64,000 nucleotides of DNA, from the NCBI RefSeq assembly GCF_027579695.1, contig NC_083577.1, positions 33,796,698 through 33,860,697 on the forward strand, read 5' to 3'. A program made the translations under genes and the position numbers. This DNA comes from Neoarius graeffei (lineage: Eukaryota > Chordata > Actinopteri > Siluriformes > Ariidae). Under the pieces are notes generated by a model. It searched no databases, was not told the DNA's origin, and was given only the letters and a program-made list of their open reading frames with translations. Shown in pieces: positions 45,801 to 53,382 of the stretch (positions within the stretch are counted from its first letter, which is position 1; every line of letters starts with the position of its first letter).

Positions 45801-48800
45801 CGGTGGGCAGAGCTGTCGGCACTCAGACTGTGGCTATTCAGAACTTGAACCGCAACATGGATTACATCATGGAGAAGCTTTCGGCTTTGCAAAGAAAATG
45901 TATTTCGGAGACCAAATTGGACAAAATGGACAGAAATGGACAAACAGAGTGGACGTGCAAAAAATGCGTCTGCTCGCCCCAAGACCAAACAATCCCAATC
46001 TTATCTGCTTTCGGCTCCCTGAGACAGCACGGGCCTTGGCCAAGGCCATTGCTGGGACAACATCTCCCTTTGAAGGTCACTGCTGTGAGACGCTCTCGCA
46101 TTCCTTCCCCCACTTCCTGCGATCGCCGCTTTCACCCCCAGTGTGACAAGCGGGTGCGTGACCAGCGCCCTCATGGCTGCAGGAGCGGATGGCTGCTTGC
46201 TTGTGCTGGGTTACCTCTACCTCCTCCCCTCTCCCCTTACCCCCCACCCCTGATCGCCCCCCCTTCCCCCCGAAGTCAAATAAAATCAAGTTTATTTGTA
46301 TAGCGCTTTTAACAATAAACATTGTCGCAAAGCAGCTTTACAGAATTTGAACGACTTAAAACATGAGCTAATTTTATCCCTAATCTATCCCCAATGAGCA
46401 AGCCTGTGGCGACGGTGGCAAGGAAAAACTCCCTCAGACGACATGAAGAAACCTCGAGAGGAACCAGACTCAAAAGGGAACCCATCCTCATTTGGGCAAC
46501 AACAGACAGCCTGACTATAATATTAACAGTTTTAACAGGTATAACCCTCAACTGTCCTCATGGGGCCATCCTTCACAGGAGCGGTGCGATAAAACTCCGA
46601 CCAGACACAGGGCACCAGGATGGATCAAGCAGGTCCGAGGGGCAGAAGAGGCCGAAATGGCCGAAGTCCCGTGTTTTCATGCTGTAAAGTGTACTTGTGT
46701 TTTTTTTGTGCTTATGTGCCGAGTTTTTTTTAATGTGCCCACACTCTACTCCTCACAGGAGCATAGAGTGGGGGTTGCTTTTTTCTCCTCTCCTCATATT
46801 ACTCTGTAATTTTCTTTTTTTTCCCCATCTTCCTGTCCTGTCTACTCCCCCTCTGTCAATTATGTGTATGTATGTATGTATGGACAGGTTGATGGTCAAT
46901 TTCACTGGTACAGTGATGATAAAGGGTTCATTCATTCATTAACTGGGTTCTCTTTATCTACTTTTAGGACCTGTGTGAAAATCTGATGTTGTTTTAGGTC
47001 ATATTTATGCAGAAATATAGAAAATGCTAAAGGGTTCACAAACTTTCAAGCACCACTGTAATAAGCGGCAAATTTTGTTTGTCTTATGCTAACGTTGCCA
47101 TTTCTCGACGGATTTTCACCAAATTTGGCAAGTAGGTCCAGGGATAACCTGGAATTTTGCAGAAATAAACAAAATTAATGTACGGGCCCCAAGGAGATCC
47201 CTGGGGGCCACAACATCCACCCACCCCCTCCCTCAATGCCTTTCACATTACATTTATCAACACAAACACTTGACAGATCTTCACTAAACTTGGCATGTAA
47301 GTACAGGAGATAGCCACAATTTGGCAGAACTCAGAAATTCCATATTTGGGCCCCAGGGGGTTCCCGGAGGGCCTCTGGGTGGTGGATGTTTGGATTTTTG
47401 TTTGTCTTGGGTTAACGTCACCATTTCTCAATGGGTCTTCACCAAATTTGACATGGAAGTCTGGGGACAACCCAGAATTTTGCAAAACCCGGGCAACGCC
47501 GGGTAACCTACGAGTTCAATTATAACAAAAGAAATGCCACCACATAAAACAGAGGATGGGTCTGTCTGTGCATAGCCATAAAGATGTATGGCTCAACAAA
47601 TGGCTCAAGTGATGAAAGATTAAAGTCACACTTATGATGGAAAGGAAGACCAGTAGAATTTTTAAAACACAATAGGATTTTCTCAGAGGACAAAAACTAC
47701 CTTATAAATTGCTGTGTAATGCCATAAAACACTTCTAGCTTGTTGGCTGAGACACTTAAAACAATTTTAAAATAGCAGTTTCCCTATGCGACACGCTTGG
47801 CGTCCATGATCACCTGTGTAATTTTTTACTAGTCCATTTTCATGGTCATACCTTTAGTCACCTCACTAAATTCATATCCAGGTCACCTTTTCTGAAAACT
47901 GTCTCTAAGTTTTGTCTTTTTCAGGTGCTGTTACACACTGCAACATCATTTTATTTGTATAGAAGTGAGTGAAAATAACTTCCACTTCTAGCTTTGTGCC
48001 TTTTCTCTCATTATTCATTTCATATTCCCAGCTCTCTGTGAACTTGACTTTTAATGGAGATTTGTGGGCATCCTTATATGCAAATGTTTTGTGCTGGGAA
48101 TGAGTCACTTTACAGTGGTGCTTGAAAGTTTGTGAACCTTTTAGAATTTTCTATATTTCTGCATAAATATGATCTAAAACAACATCAGATTTTCACACAA
48201 GTCCTAAAAGTAGATAAAGAGATCCCAGTTAAACAAATGAGACAAAAATATTATACTTGGTCATTTAGTTATTGAGGAAAATGATCCAATATTACATATC
48301 TGTGAGTGGCAAAAGTATGTGAACCTTTGCTTTCAGTATCTGGTGTGACCCCCTTGTGCAGCAATAACTGCAACTAAACGTTTCCGGTAACTGTTGATCA
48401 GTCCTGCACACCGGCTTGGAGGAATTTTAGCCCATTCCTCCGTACAGAACAGCTTCAACTCTGGGATGTTGTTCGGTTTCCTTACATGAACTGCTCGCTT
48501 CAGGTCCTTCCACAACATTTCAATTGGATTAAGGTCAGGACTTTGACTTGGCCATTCCAAAACATTTACTTTATTCTTCTTTAACCATTCTTTGGTAGAA
48601 TGGCTTGTGTGCTTAGGGTCGTTGTCTTGCTGCATGACCCACCTTCTCTTGAGATTCAGTTCATGGACAGATGTCCTGACATTTTCCTTTAGAATTCGCT
48701 AGTATAATTCAGAATTCATTGTTCCATCAATGATGGCAAGCCGTCCTGGCCCAGATGCAGCAAAACAGGCCCAAACCATGATACTACCACCACCATGTTT

Positions 48801-51800
48801 TACGGATGGGATAAGGTTCTTATGCTGGAATGCAGTGCTTTCCTTTCTCCAAACATAACACTTCTCATTTAAACCAAAAAGCTCTATTTTGGTCTCATCC
48901 GTCCACAAAACATTTTTCCAATAGCCTTCTGGCTTGTCCACGTGATCTTTAGCAAACTGCAGACGAGCAGCAATGTTCTTTCTGGAGAGCAGTGGCTTTC
49001 TCCTTGCAACCATGCCATGCACACCATTGTTGTTCAATGTTCTCATGTACATTAACATTAGCCAATGTGAGAGAGGCCTTCAGTTGCTTAGAAGTTACCC
49101 TGGGGTCCTTTGTGACCTCGCCAACTATTACACGCCTTGCTCTTGGAGTGATCTTTGTTGGTCGACCACTCCTGGGGAGGGTAACAATGGTCTTGAATTT
49201 CCTCCATTTGTACACAATCTGTCTGACTGTGGATTGGTGGAGTCCAAAATCTTTAGAGATGGTTTTGTAACCTTTTCCAGCCTAATGAGCATCAAGAATG
49301 CTTTTTCTGAGGTCCTCAGAAATCTCCTTTGTTCGTGCCATGATACACTTACACAAACATGTGCTGGAAAGATCAGACTTTGATAGATCCCTGTTCTTTA
49401 AATAAAACAGGGTGCCCACTCACACCTGATTGTTTGTCATCCCATTGATTGATAACACCTGACTCTAATTTCACCTTCAAATTAAGTGCTAATCCTAGAG
49501 GTTCACATACTTTTGCCACTCACAGATATGTATTATTGGATCATTTTCCTCAATAAATAAATGACCAAGTATAATATTTTTGTCTCATTTGTTTAACTGG
49601 GTTCTCTTTATCTACTTTTAGGACTTGTGTCAAAATCTGATATTGTTTTAGGTCATATTTATGCAGAAATATAGAAAATTCTAAAGGGTTCACAAACTTT
49701 CAAGCACCACTGTATGAGTGATCAACATATGCACAAAAGTAGGAAGAAAATCAAAGCCTTTTTTCCTCAAACTATTGTAAATCCAGTCTTAACTTTTAGT
49801 TTGGTTTGGCTTCAGAAAACATGTACATACAACTTGACTAAAAGATTGATAAACGAGGCCCATTTTTTTTGGTTACACCACATTTGCTCAATGCTGCTTA
49901 GGCGATGCTTAAGAGAGATGGCAATTTACTTTTTGACTAGATTATTTAACAGGATCTTGGAAAATGAGAGGATGGCTGAGGAGTGTAGAAGAAGTATCCT
50001 GGTACCAATATTCAAGAACAAGGATGACGTTCAGTGCTGCAGTACCTATAGAGGCATAAAGTTGTCCAGCCACAGCATGAAGTCATGGGAAAGAATAATG
50101 GAAGCTAGGCTAAGAGAGGTGGAGATATGTGAACAGCAATATGGCTTCATGCCAGGAAACAGTACTACAGATGCAATATTTGCTTGGAAAATGTTGATGG
50201 AAAAGTAAAGAGAAGGCCAGAAGGAGCAGCATTGTGTGCTTGTGGATTTAGATAAGGCATACAACAGGGTGCTGAGAGAGGAGTTGTGGTACTGCATGAG
50301 GAAATCAGGAATGGTGGAGAAGTATGTGAGATTGGTGCAGGATTTGTATGAGGACAGTCCTTGTGTCTGAAATCGCTCACTTGTTCACTACTCCCTATAT
50401 AGGGAATTACTATATAGAGGACTATATAGTGAGTTCATTGGTAAAATGAAAAAACGCTTTCGGACACTAGTCCATCACGCTGGTATTTACGTCATTACTG
50501 TCGCACAATTAAATGTGCCAGATCAGTCGGCTGGTGGGTTTTCAAAATAATAAATGCATGCATTTTTGCGATAAATCCATATTATACTGAGCGCATTTCC
50601 CACATGAATCAATACAAAGTACCTGCATATTTCAGTTTTTTTAAATCAAGGCTGAATACTTTCTTCTTTGCCGCTGCCTTTTATTAAATCAAATTTGAGA
50701 CGTTTAATTTGATTTCTTTCAGCACGACCGCAATGCGTGATGGGATATATTGCTTTGGTTAGTGACCATCAGTTGTACACTACTTTTCGTGATGCATTGT
50801 GGGATACTTGGAGTGCACTATATAGGGTGTAAATAATCCTCACTAAGATTTCGGACAGCACTACAAAATGGCGTCTACACTATATAGTGCCCTATATAGT
50901 GAGTAGGGCGCGATACAGGGAGCGTAACAGCAGTGAGATGTGCAGTGTGAATGATTGGGGCATTTAAGATGGATGTTGGATTGCACCAGGGCTCGGCCCT
51001 AAGCCGTTTATTGTTTGCAATGATAATGGACAGGTAGACAGACAACATCAGGCAAAGAGGCCCCATGGACAATGATGTTTGCAAATGATAGTGATCTGGA
51101 GTGAGAACAGGGAGCAAATGTAAGAAAACTTAGACACACGGAGGTATGCACTAGAGAAGGGGAATGAAAATCAGTCGGAGCAAGACGGAGTATGTGTGTG
51201 AATGAGGGTGAGGACAGTGGAATGGTACAGCTACAAGGAATAAAGGTGGTCAAAGCAGAGGAGTTCAAATATCTGGGGTCAACTGTACAAAGTAATGGTG
51301 AGTGCAGAAGAGATGTAAAGAAGAGAGTGCAAGCAGGTTGGAATGGATGGAGGAGAGTGTCAGAAGTGATTTGTGACAGAAGGTTGCTCGAAAGAGTGAA
51401 AGGGAAAGTGGACAAGACAGTAGAAAGAGCAGCAATGGTGTATGTTTTGGAGACAGCGGTACTGACAAAGAGACAGGAGGCTGAACTGGAGGTAGCAGAG
51501 CTGAAGATGCTGAGATTCTCATTGGGAGTGACAAAGTTGGACAAGATTAGAAATGAGAATATTAGAGGGACAGCACATGTTGGACAGCTTGGAGACAAAG
51601 TGAGAGAGGCGAGATTGAGATGGTTTAGACACATACAGAGGAGAGATCCAGGGTATATTGGGAAACGAATCCTGGAGATGGAGTTGCCAGGTAGAAGGAA
51701 AAGAGGAAGACAGAAGATGAGATTTTATGGATGTGGTAAAAGGAGGACTTGAGGACGGTTGGTGCTACAGAAAAAGATACAGAGGACAGGAGGAGATGGA

Positions 51801-52228
51801 GGGATATTATCTGCTGTGGCGACCCCTAACAAGAACAGCCAAAAGAAGAAGATGATTTGCTCAACATTGCAGGAATGACTGTAATATTAAAGCATAACCT
51901 ATCAAAAATATTCCTAAATGTTTTGATAATGTTGTCTATTAGCTAGGTTTTAGCGAGTGTTTATTTTTGCCCAATACAAGTTAAAGAGCTGAAATGTGTG
52001 TTGGTGCAAGAAGGAGCCCAAACACTGTGGTCCGGGAGACTGAAACGTATGATCTACTTTAAATCCATGGTTAGCTGTATTGAAATTACTGACAACATGA
52101 ATGAATACATATCCTACCTTATTATTCAGGTACTCCAGAATAAGCTCCATAACCCTATCAGGTGGAGATATGCGATACTTTTGGTAAAGTGACGCATGGT
52201 ATTTCTCTTCAAACAGCCTGTGAGCCAT
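28170..52228 (-). CDS. SAM-dependent methyltransferase-like gene, six exons
   Basis: A complete spliced gene. Exons 52228-52118, 38166-38006, 37741-37528, 35870-35770, 28812-28675 and 28260-28170 sum to 816 bp, giving 271 residues plus stop. Every junction is GT/AG and all phases agree. Residues 47-53 are the class I SAM-binding motif DLGCGTG, D70 is the likely acidic ribose contact, and ELPFPDGSVD (97-106) is the post-II motif. The rest resembles the fish group annotated as putative methyltransferase DDB_G0268948-like (methyltransferase type 11 fold). The substrate is unknown; no signal peptide or membrane segment is seen, so it is probably cytosolic. Intron 1 (about 14 kb) and intron 4 (about 7 kb) are full of transposons, yet no exon is damaged. 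Confidence 0.9.
28675..28812 (-). CDS. methyltransferase exon 5
   Basis: Acceptor GGGAAG|G, donor CACG|GTAATC. It encodes about residues 196-242, including MEMTVAGAVGFVESFSF and the KTDPQAAAALLE helix. This is the variable C-terminal cap of the family. Confidence 0.9.
28909..29060. repeat. possible hAT left end in intron 4
   Basis: CAGGGATTCTCAACCTTTTC at 28909 looks like a hAT terminal sequence of the Charlie type. A matching right end and duplication were not identified. Confidence 0.35.
29330..29563 (+). pseudogene. YqaJ-type transposon protein, N-terminal exon remnant
   Basis: The plus-strand frame reads NGIDPYMLTKKDFSYK and continues to a region like KTWTSMEVYNF. It breaks by one base, resumes as ICGWVKDLRIRTLQDKSC, and ends at a donor TGG|GTAAGTGGCATT. 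Layout and donor match the exon at 43152-43532 (DPYNL..., EAYKYFVAGWV, CGG|GTAAGTGGCATT), so both come from one family of transposon-encoded proteins with N-terminal exons of this kind. Not expressible as is. Confidence 0.6.
29570..31070. other. intron 4 sequence, no further gene seen
   Basis: Mixed AT-rich sequence with a short A run near 30254-30271. No convincing coding segment after the YqaJ-like exon. Confidence 0.4.
31070..32880. repeat. GAATGC-rich degenerate repeat block with a MITE inside
   Basis: From about 31075 to 31214 and again 32161-32880 the sequence is a dense patchwork of short words GAATGC, GAATAC and TCGAATG, often in pairs such as CAGAATGCAGTCAGAAT. The two ends share AGCCGGAATG-like sequence in inverted orientation, so it may be a DNA element with unusual internal structure. 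It is split by the MITE at 31218-32157. The open frames here come from lack of stops, not from a protein signal. Confidence 0.6.
31218..32157. mobile_element. Harbinger-like MITE (TTA duplication)
   Basis: Terminal inverted repeats GGCTACATCCACACGACAAC (left) and the complement of GTTGCCGTGTGGACAGGGCC (right), flanked by TTA on both sides (31215-31217 and 32158-32160). 940 bp, with no intact transposase. A 3-bp TWA-type duplication is typical of PIF/Harbinger. Confidence 0.75.
33000..33390. repeat. decayed Tc1-like fragment
   Basis: Segments such as TCTGGGAAGGCTGTCCACTA and GGTTTGGGCCCTTTAGTTTC match the element at 36176-37446. It is a truncated relative, cut by the Tc1-like copy A insertion at 33391. 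Confidence 0.6.
33391..34894 (-). mobile_element. Tc1-like transposon, copy A
   Basis: About 1.5 kb with long inverted ends beginning CAGTGGTGCTTGAAAGTTTG. Nested ends share the direct word CTCACAGATATGTAATATT. It carries a damaged minus-strand transposase. The right flank no longer shows the TA. It lies in intron 4 of the methyltransferase gene. Confidence 0.92.
33524..34530 (-). pseudogene. Tc1-like transposase, copy A
   Basis: Starts at the ATG at 34530, followed by helix-turn-helix blocks (KEISEDLRKSVVDAH, GLHQSTVRQIVYKWRK). The catalytic region has VWACFAASGPG, then MQQDNDAKHTS and SPDLNPIEILWKDLKR, ending at 33524. The frame is broken near 34330-34350 and again between about 34060 and 33970. 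Unlike copies B and C, it keeps the glutamine codons at the two sites where those copies have TAG. Confidence 0.85.
34895..35769. other. intron 4 sequence, nothing recognised
   Basis: AT-rich with no element ends or coding segments that I can support. Confidence 0.45.
35770..35870 (-). CDS. methyltransferase exon 4
   Basis: Acceptor TTCTTCAG|GTG, donor GAGAG|GTACAT. It encodes residues 163-196, VKEVIMPYASPRVVIASSRL followed by QALFEAIPFTDKER. Phase 0 in, phase 2 out. Confidence 0.9.
36176..37446. mobile_element. non-autonomous Tc1-like remnant in intron 3
   Basis: Ends TATGGCCAAATGTATGTGGA and, inverted, TCCACATACTTTTGGCCAAA. The interior retains decayed transposase-derived sequence but no open frame. 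It is split by a MITE at 36358-37098. Confidence 0.75.
36358..37098. mobile_element. Harbinger-like MITE (TTA duplication)
   Basis: 741 bp. Inverted ends GTTTACATTAGACCGTATC and the complement of GATACGGTCTAATGTAAAC, flanked by TTA (36355-36357 and 37099-37101). It contains a local direct repeat, ACGATTCGCGTGCACACAGC, at about 36411-36430 and 36443-36462. No transposase. Confidence 0.8.
37528..37741 (-). CDS. methyltransferase exon 3
   Basis: Acceptor CATCACAG|G, donor GAAGAG|GTGAGA. It encodes residues 91-162, with ELPFPDGSVDLLTAASAAHW, FDTERFLKEAARVLKPHGC and an IALLGYTDEF strand. This is the second half of the class I methyltransferase core. Confidence 0.92.
38006..38166 (-). CDS. methyltransferase exon 2
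   Basis: Acceptor GGTAG|AAA, donor TACAG|GTCTGC. It encodes residues 38-91, including the glycine-rich SAM-binding loop DLGCGTGQNTR and VVGIDVSECQVEEAKA with the acidic residue after strand 2. Phase 0 in, phase 2 out. Confidence 0.93.
38523..38708 (+). CDS. possible first exon, unrecognised
   Basis: An ATG at 38523 follows a sequence with a GTCACGTGAC E-box-like palindrome (about 38457). 62 codons (MPVEGNPAKPVFVIVRIF onward) run into a possible donor, GTGGAG|GTGGGT. It lies antisense in intron 1 of the methyltransferase gene. No family recognised; a transposon exon or chance frame is equally possible. Confidence 0.25.
39305..40320 (+). mobile_element. 5'-truncated LINE ORF2 fragment
   Basis: A 272-residue open frame (39319-40137) with no stop. 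It starts just after where the RT catalytic motif would be: ESWANANKLFLNEKKTKVL, then LLGLDIDSELSFHEHV, KLQKRAARVILFAEP, FNRLGWIPVHEQFK and GGRTFSVSATRLWNTLP. This is the RT thumb and C-terminal domain of a CR1/L2/Rex-type LINE. An AT-rich 3' end follows to about 40320. The open frame suggests a fairly young, 5'-truncated insertion. Confidence 0.75.
40383..41438. mobile_element. Harbinger-type element with Myb/SANT exon remnant
   Basis: Inverted ends GCTACGTTCACACTGCAGGC and the complement of GCCTTGCAGTGTGAACGTAGC. The plus-strand frame near 41127-41220 reads WKDAEVRELISIWGDAAIQA then RLDESYRNR, the start of a Myb/SANT-like domain. PIF/Harbinger elements encode such a protein beside the transposase. 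A smaller element with CGGGCGCAGATA/TATCTGCGCCCCTG ends lies inside (about 40690-41085). The flanking duplication is unclear. Confidence 0.6.
41439..42170. other. intron 1 sequence with an imperfect fold-back
   Basis: No gene is seen. Arms 41837-41894 and 41931-41988 are imperfect reverse complements (for example GGGGTATGTTAAATCAGAGC), separated by a 36-bp loop. Weaker pairing extends the arms to about 80 bp. Confidence 0.65.
42300..42479 (+). CDS. THAP zinc-finger exon
   Basis: From ATG 42300 the frame reads MVISCSAFGCTNRQGQK then LSFYRFP, WVSAVRRENWYPS and ICSEHF, ending at a donor ATCAG|GTAGGT. This is the N-terminal two thirds of a THAP C2CH DNA-binding domain (C-x4-C ... C-x2-H). The closing P-x-x-x-P/F part would be in the next exon, which is not present nearby. 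THAP domains are found in P-like and other transposases and in host regulators; the setting favours a transposon remnant. Confidence 0.7.
42844..42880. repeat. T-run followed by G-run
   Basis: About 16 T followed by about 22 G. It separates two unrelated repeat ends and may be an assembly or polymerase-slippage site. Confidence 0.9.
42977..43062. repeat. perfect hairpin with 32-bp arms
   Basis: Left arm 42977-43008 (AGAAGAAAACAGTAAATCAG...) and right arm 43031-43062 are exact reverse complements around a 22-bp loop that holds a third copy of the AGCTGCGCA word. It adjoins the 3' side of the YqaJ-type exon's intron. Confidence 0.9.
43152..43532 (-). CDS. YqaJ-type transposon protein, first exon
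   Basis: Minus-strand ATG at 43532 opens a 127-codon frame ending at a perfect donor (CACGG|GTAAGT). The peptide runs MDPGSNPQENSEKNPSTS, then a helical part, LGIADPYNLPQSLF, YHDIYNFLV, KAYKSLEAYKYFVAGWV and YLITSR. It resembles the N-terminal region of fish transposon proteins that carry SWIM/YqaJ nuclease domains further on. Those later exons are absent here. Family assignment is from pattern memory and moderate. Confidence 0.55.
44267..45345 (+). pseudogene. Tc1-like transposase, copy B
   Basis: ATG at 44267 is followed after three codons by a 58-bp insertion. The helix-turn-helix region (KEFGLHQSRVRQILYKWRKY), catalytic DDE region (VLWTDETKIELF, VWACFAASGPG, QDDDPKHTS-like) and C-terminus (HVRKPTNIPELKLF) are recognisable. 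It has TAG stops at 44386-44388 and 44985-44987, and several frame breaks. Both TAGs recur at the same codons in copy C. Confidence 0.88.
44275..44332 (+). repeat. minimal LINE 3'-tail insertion
   Basis: CCAAAGGGATCAATAAAGTT followed by CTATCTAATCTAATCTAAT, which is a 5'-truncated LINE/SINE tail with its terminal microsatellite. It interrupts the transposase directly after the start codon and is absent from copies A and C. Confidence 0.75.
45439..46940 (+). repeat. unnamed teleost repeat with single-TM ORF remnant
   Basis: Inserted into the 3' part of Tc1-like copy B. A frame from ATG 45554 reads MELINWSPNEIDTVS, then two stops (45599-45604), then an open run with VECFSVEDTEDIYLFG. A hydrophobic segment (TMITGLLLIGLGIALVY), a basic/coiled part (LNRNMDYIMEKLSALQRK) and a proline-rich end follow. 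The second half has the widespread fish sequence TTTATTTGTATAGCGCTTTT and ends in TATG/ATTC microsatellites. The protein looks like a small one-pass membrane protein of unknown origin. Confidence 0.55.
47059..48112. repeat. repeat with Helitron-like 3' hairpin
   Basis: Between 47090 and 47510 a motif like TTTTCACCAAATTTGGCA/TTCACTAAACTTGGCATG recurs about every 180 bp, and the region ends in CCCGGGCAACGCCGGG (47488-47503) followed by TAACCTACGAGT. A GC-rich hairpin shortly before a CTRR-like end is the Helitron 3' signature, here mutated. The rest to 48112 shows no gene. Confidence 0.4.
48113..49712 (-). mobile_element. Tc1-like transposon, copy C
   Basis: 1600 bp with intact long inverted ends and TA on both sides (48111-48112, 49713-49714). 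Transposase on the minus strand, inactive. The best-preserved copy of this family in the window. Confidence 0.95.
48333..49341 (-). pseudogene. Tc1-like transposase, copy C
   Basis: ATG 49341 to stop 48333, about 336 codons. It has TAG at 49282-49284 and 48699-48701, and a deletion of about 14 bp near 49040 shifts the frame. Paired HTH (GLHQSTVRQIVYKWRKFK) and DDE blocks (WTDETKIELF, QQDNDPKHTSHSTKEW, SPDLNPIEMLW) are clear. Confidence 0.9.
49900..51860 (+). mobile_element. RTE-type LINE fragment split by a MITE
   Basis: RT fragment before the split (49930-50360): RRSILVPIFKNKDDVQCC, TYRGIKLSSHSMK, EQQYGFMPGNSTTDAIF and VDLDKAYNRV. After it come MDVGLHQGSALS (50970-51000) and a long open run (51192-51752: EFKYLGSTVQSNGE, LEVAELKMLRFSLGVT, RGTAHVGQLGDKVREARLRW). 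The end GGCGACCCCTAACAAGAACA with a GAAGAAGA tail is typical of the group. Several stops; dead and 5'-truncated. Confidence 0.8.
50361..50915. mobile_element. MITE inside the RTE fragment
   Basis: Inverted ends around TCACTACTCCCTATATAGGG and CCCTATATAGTGAGTAGGGC, with repeated ACTATATAG words near both ends. No coding sequence. Exact boundaries and duplication are not certain. Confidence 0.6.
51861..52117. other. start of methyltransferase intron 1
   Basis: No element ends seen. Contains the intron donor GTAGGAT at 52117 (minus strand). Confidence 0.5.
52118..52228 (-). CDS. methyltransferase exon 1 with start codon
   Basis: ATG at 52228 in good context (GACCGCCATGG). 37 codons, MAHRLFEEKYHASLYQKYRI then SPPDRVMELILEYLNNK, ending AAG|GTAGGA, phase 0. 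The N-terminus is typical of the family, which starts with an FE-K-HAS-YQKYR segment. Upstream (52229-52380) is AT-rich with no strong TATA box and includes an (ATTC)n stretch. Confidence 0.92.
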
Positions 52229-52373
52229 GGCGGTCTCTCCTCACTCAAGTTTCTTCCCAAGAGTGACTCAGCAGGTTTTGAAGCTTGTATACTGGTCAAA
52301 AACAACATAAATGTTGAAACTGAGAAATTTGAATTAATTAATTCATTCATTCATTTTTTAAACACGTGCTCAT

Positions 52374-52668
52374 TTTGAATTTGATGTCAGCAACATATTT
52401 CAAGAAAAGTTGGGACAGGGGCAACAAAAGACTGGAAAAGTTGTGTAATGTTAAAAAAAATAATAATTAGGTTAATTGGCAACAGGTCAGTAAAACGACT
52501 GGGTACAAAAAGAGCATACCAGAGAGGCTGAAGCTCTCAGAAGTAAAGATGGGGATGGATTCACTACTCTGTGGAAGACTGTGTGGGCAAGCAGTGCAAC
52601 AGTTTAAGAATAACGTTCCTCAATGTAAAATTGCAAAGAATTTGGGGATTACATCTTCTGCACTACAT
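52374..52668. repeat. truncated fish DNA-transposon-like repeat
   Basis: Sequence beginning TTTGATGTCAGCAACATATT and CAAGAAAAGTTGGGACAGGG, with GGTTAATTGGCAACAGG, is a commonly seen dispersed fish repeat. It is cut at 52668 by the next repeat unit. Confidence 0.5.
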
Positions 52669-53382
52669 AATATTTATTTTTTTCGCGGTCCGGTTTCCAT
52701 CTAATCCTGCGCTCTGATTGGCTGGCGAGCGGATCCGTATCCTACGATACGGACCCCAGTTACGGACCCCGGTTACAGACCTCTGGCGACTCGCTCGTTC
52801 ACAACAACAAAAATGGTAGCAATTTTTGTCAACATTTATTTTCGCATTTCTCAGGAGAATAGCATGAATTTTACATCATGGATAGCAAAAACGACAGTGT
52901 TCACAGCGAAAGCAAGTTTTACTACCCTGATCAAGATGAAATAAAAGAAAACATTTCAGGAGAAAGCTAAAAACCTGAAACTGTTGCTAACGCCGAGCAA
53001 AAACATGGTTGAATCCTGAATGACTCATTTTTGTATAAATAGGGGACTACATAGGCGGCAAAATGTAGGGTTTTTTTCTGCCATGGAAGTGCACTTGTAT
53101 ACCGAGGAGGAAGCCATTTGCGTTACAACCGTGAGTGAGAATTCAAAATGGAGGCTCGCCTCGGCTCGGTTTTCCCTTTCGGGCGCTCTCGTTTTCTGTT
53201 AGAATGTGGTAAAGAAAAAACATAAATATATTATTTACCAGCTTAAGGTCGATCCGTATGGTGAAATACATTGACCTCAGCCTTGAATACTGACCTCGGC
53301 CCAGAGGGCCTCGGTTAGTACTTTCAAGACCTCGGTCATGGTATTTCACGATACGGACCTCCCAGCAGGTAAATAACATACA
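52669..53382 (+). repeat. tandem repeat unit, copy 1 (about 710 bp)
   Basis: Runs from TTTTTTCGCGGTCCGG to CTCCCAGCAGGTAAATAACA. It contains a conserved 30-codon frame (52878-52970, MDSKNDSVHSESKFYYP...) and a second conserved stretch around GCCATGGAAGTGCACTTGTA. GATACGGACC words at both ends are in inverted relation to one another, hinting at a DNA element. Confidence 0.7.

Larger units (their letters stand above)
43900..47058 (+). mobile_element. Tc1-like transposon, copy B, with inserted repeat
   Basis: CAGTGGTGCTTGAAAGTTTG at the left and its complement at the right, with flanking TA on both sides (43898-43899, 47059-47060). The transposase gene is on plus. Two insertions lie inside: a 58-bp LINE tail (44275-44332) and a 1.5-kb repeat (45439-46940). 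It lies in methyltransferase intron 1. Confidence 0.92.
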
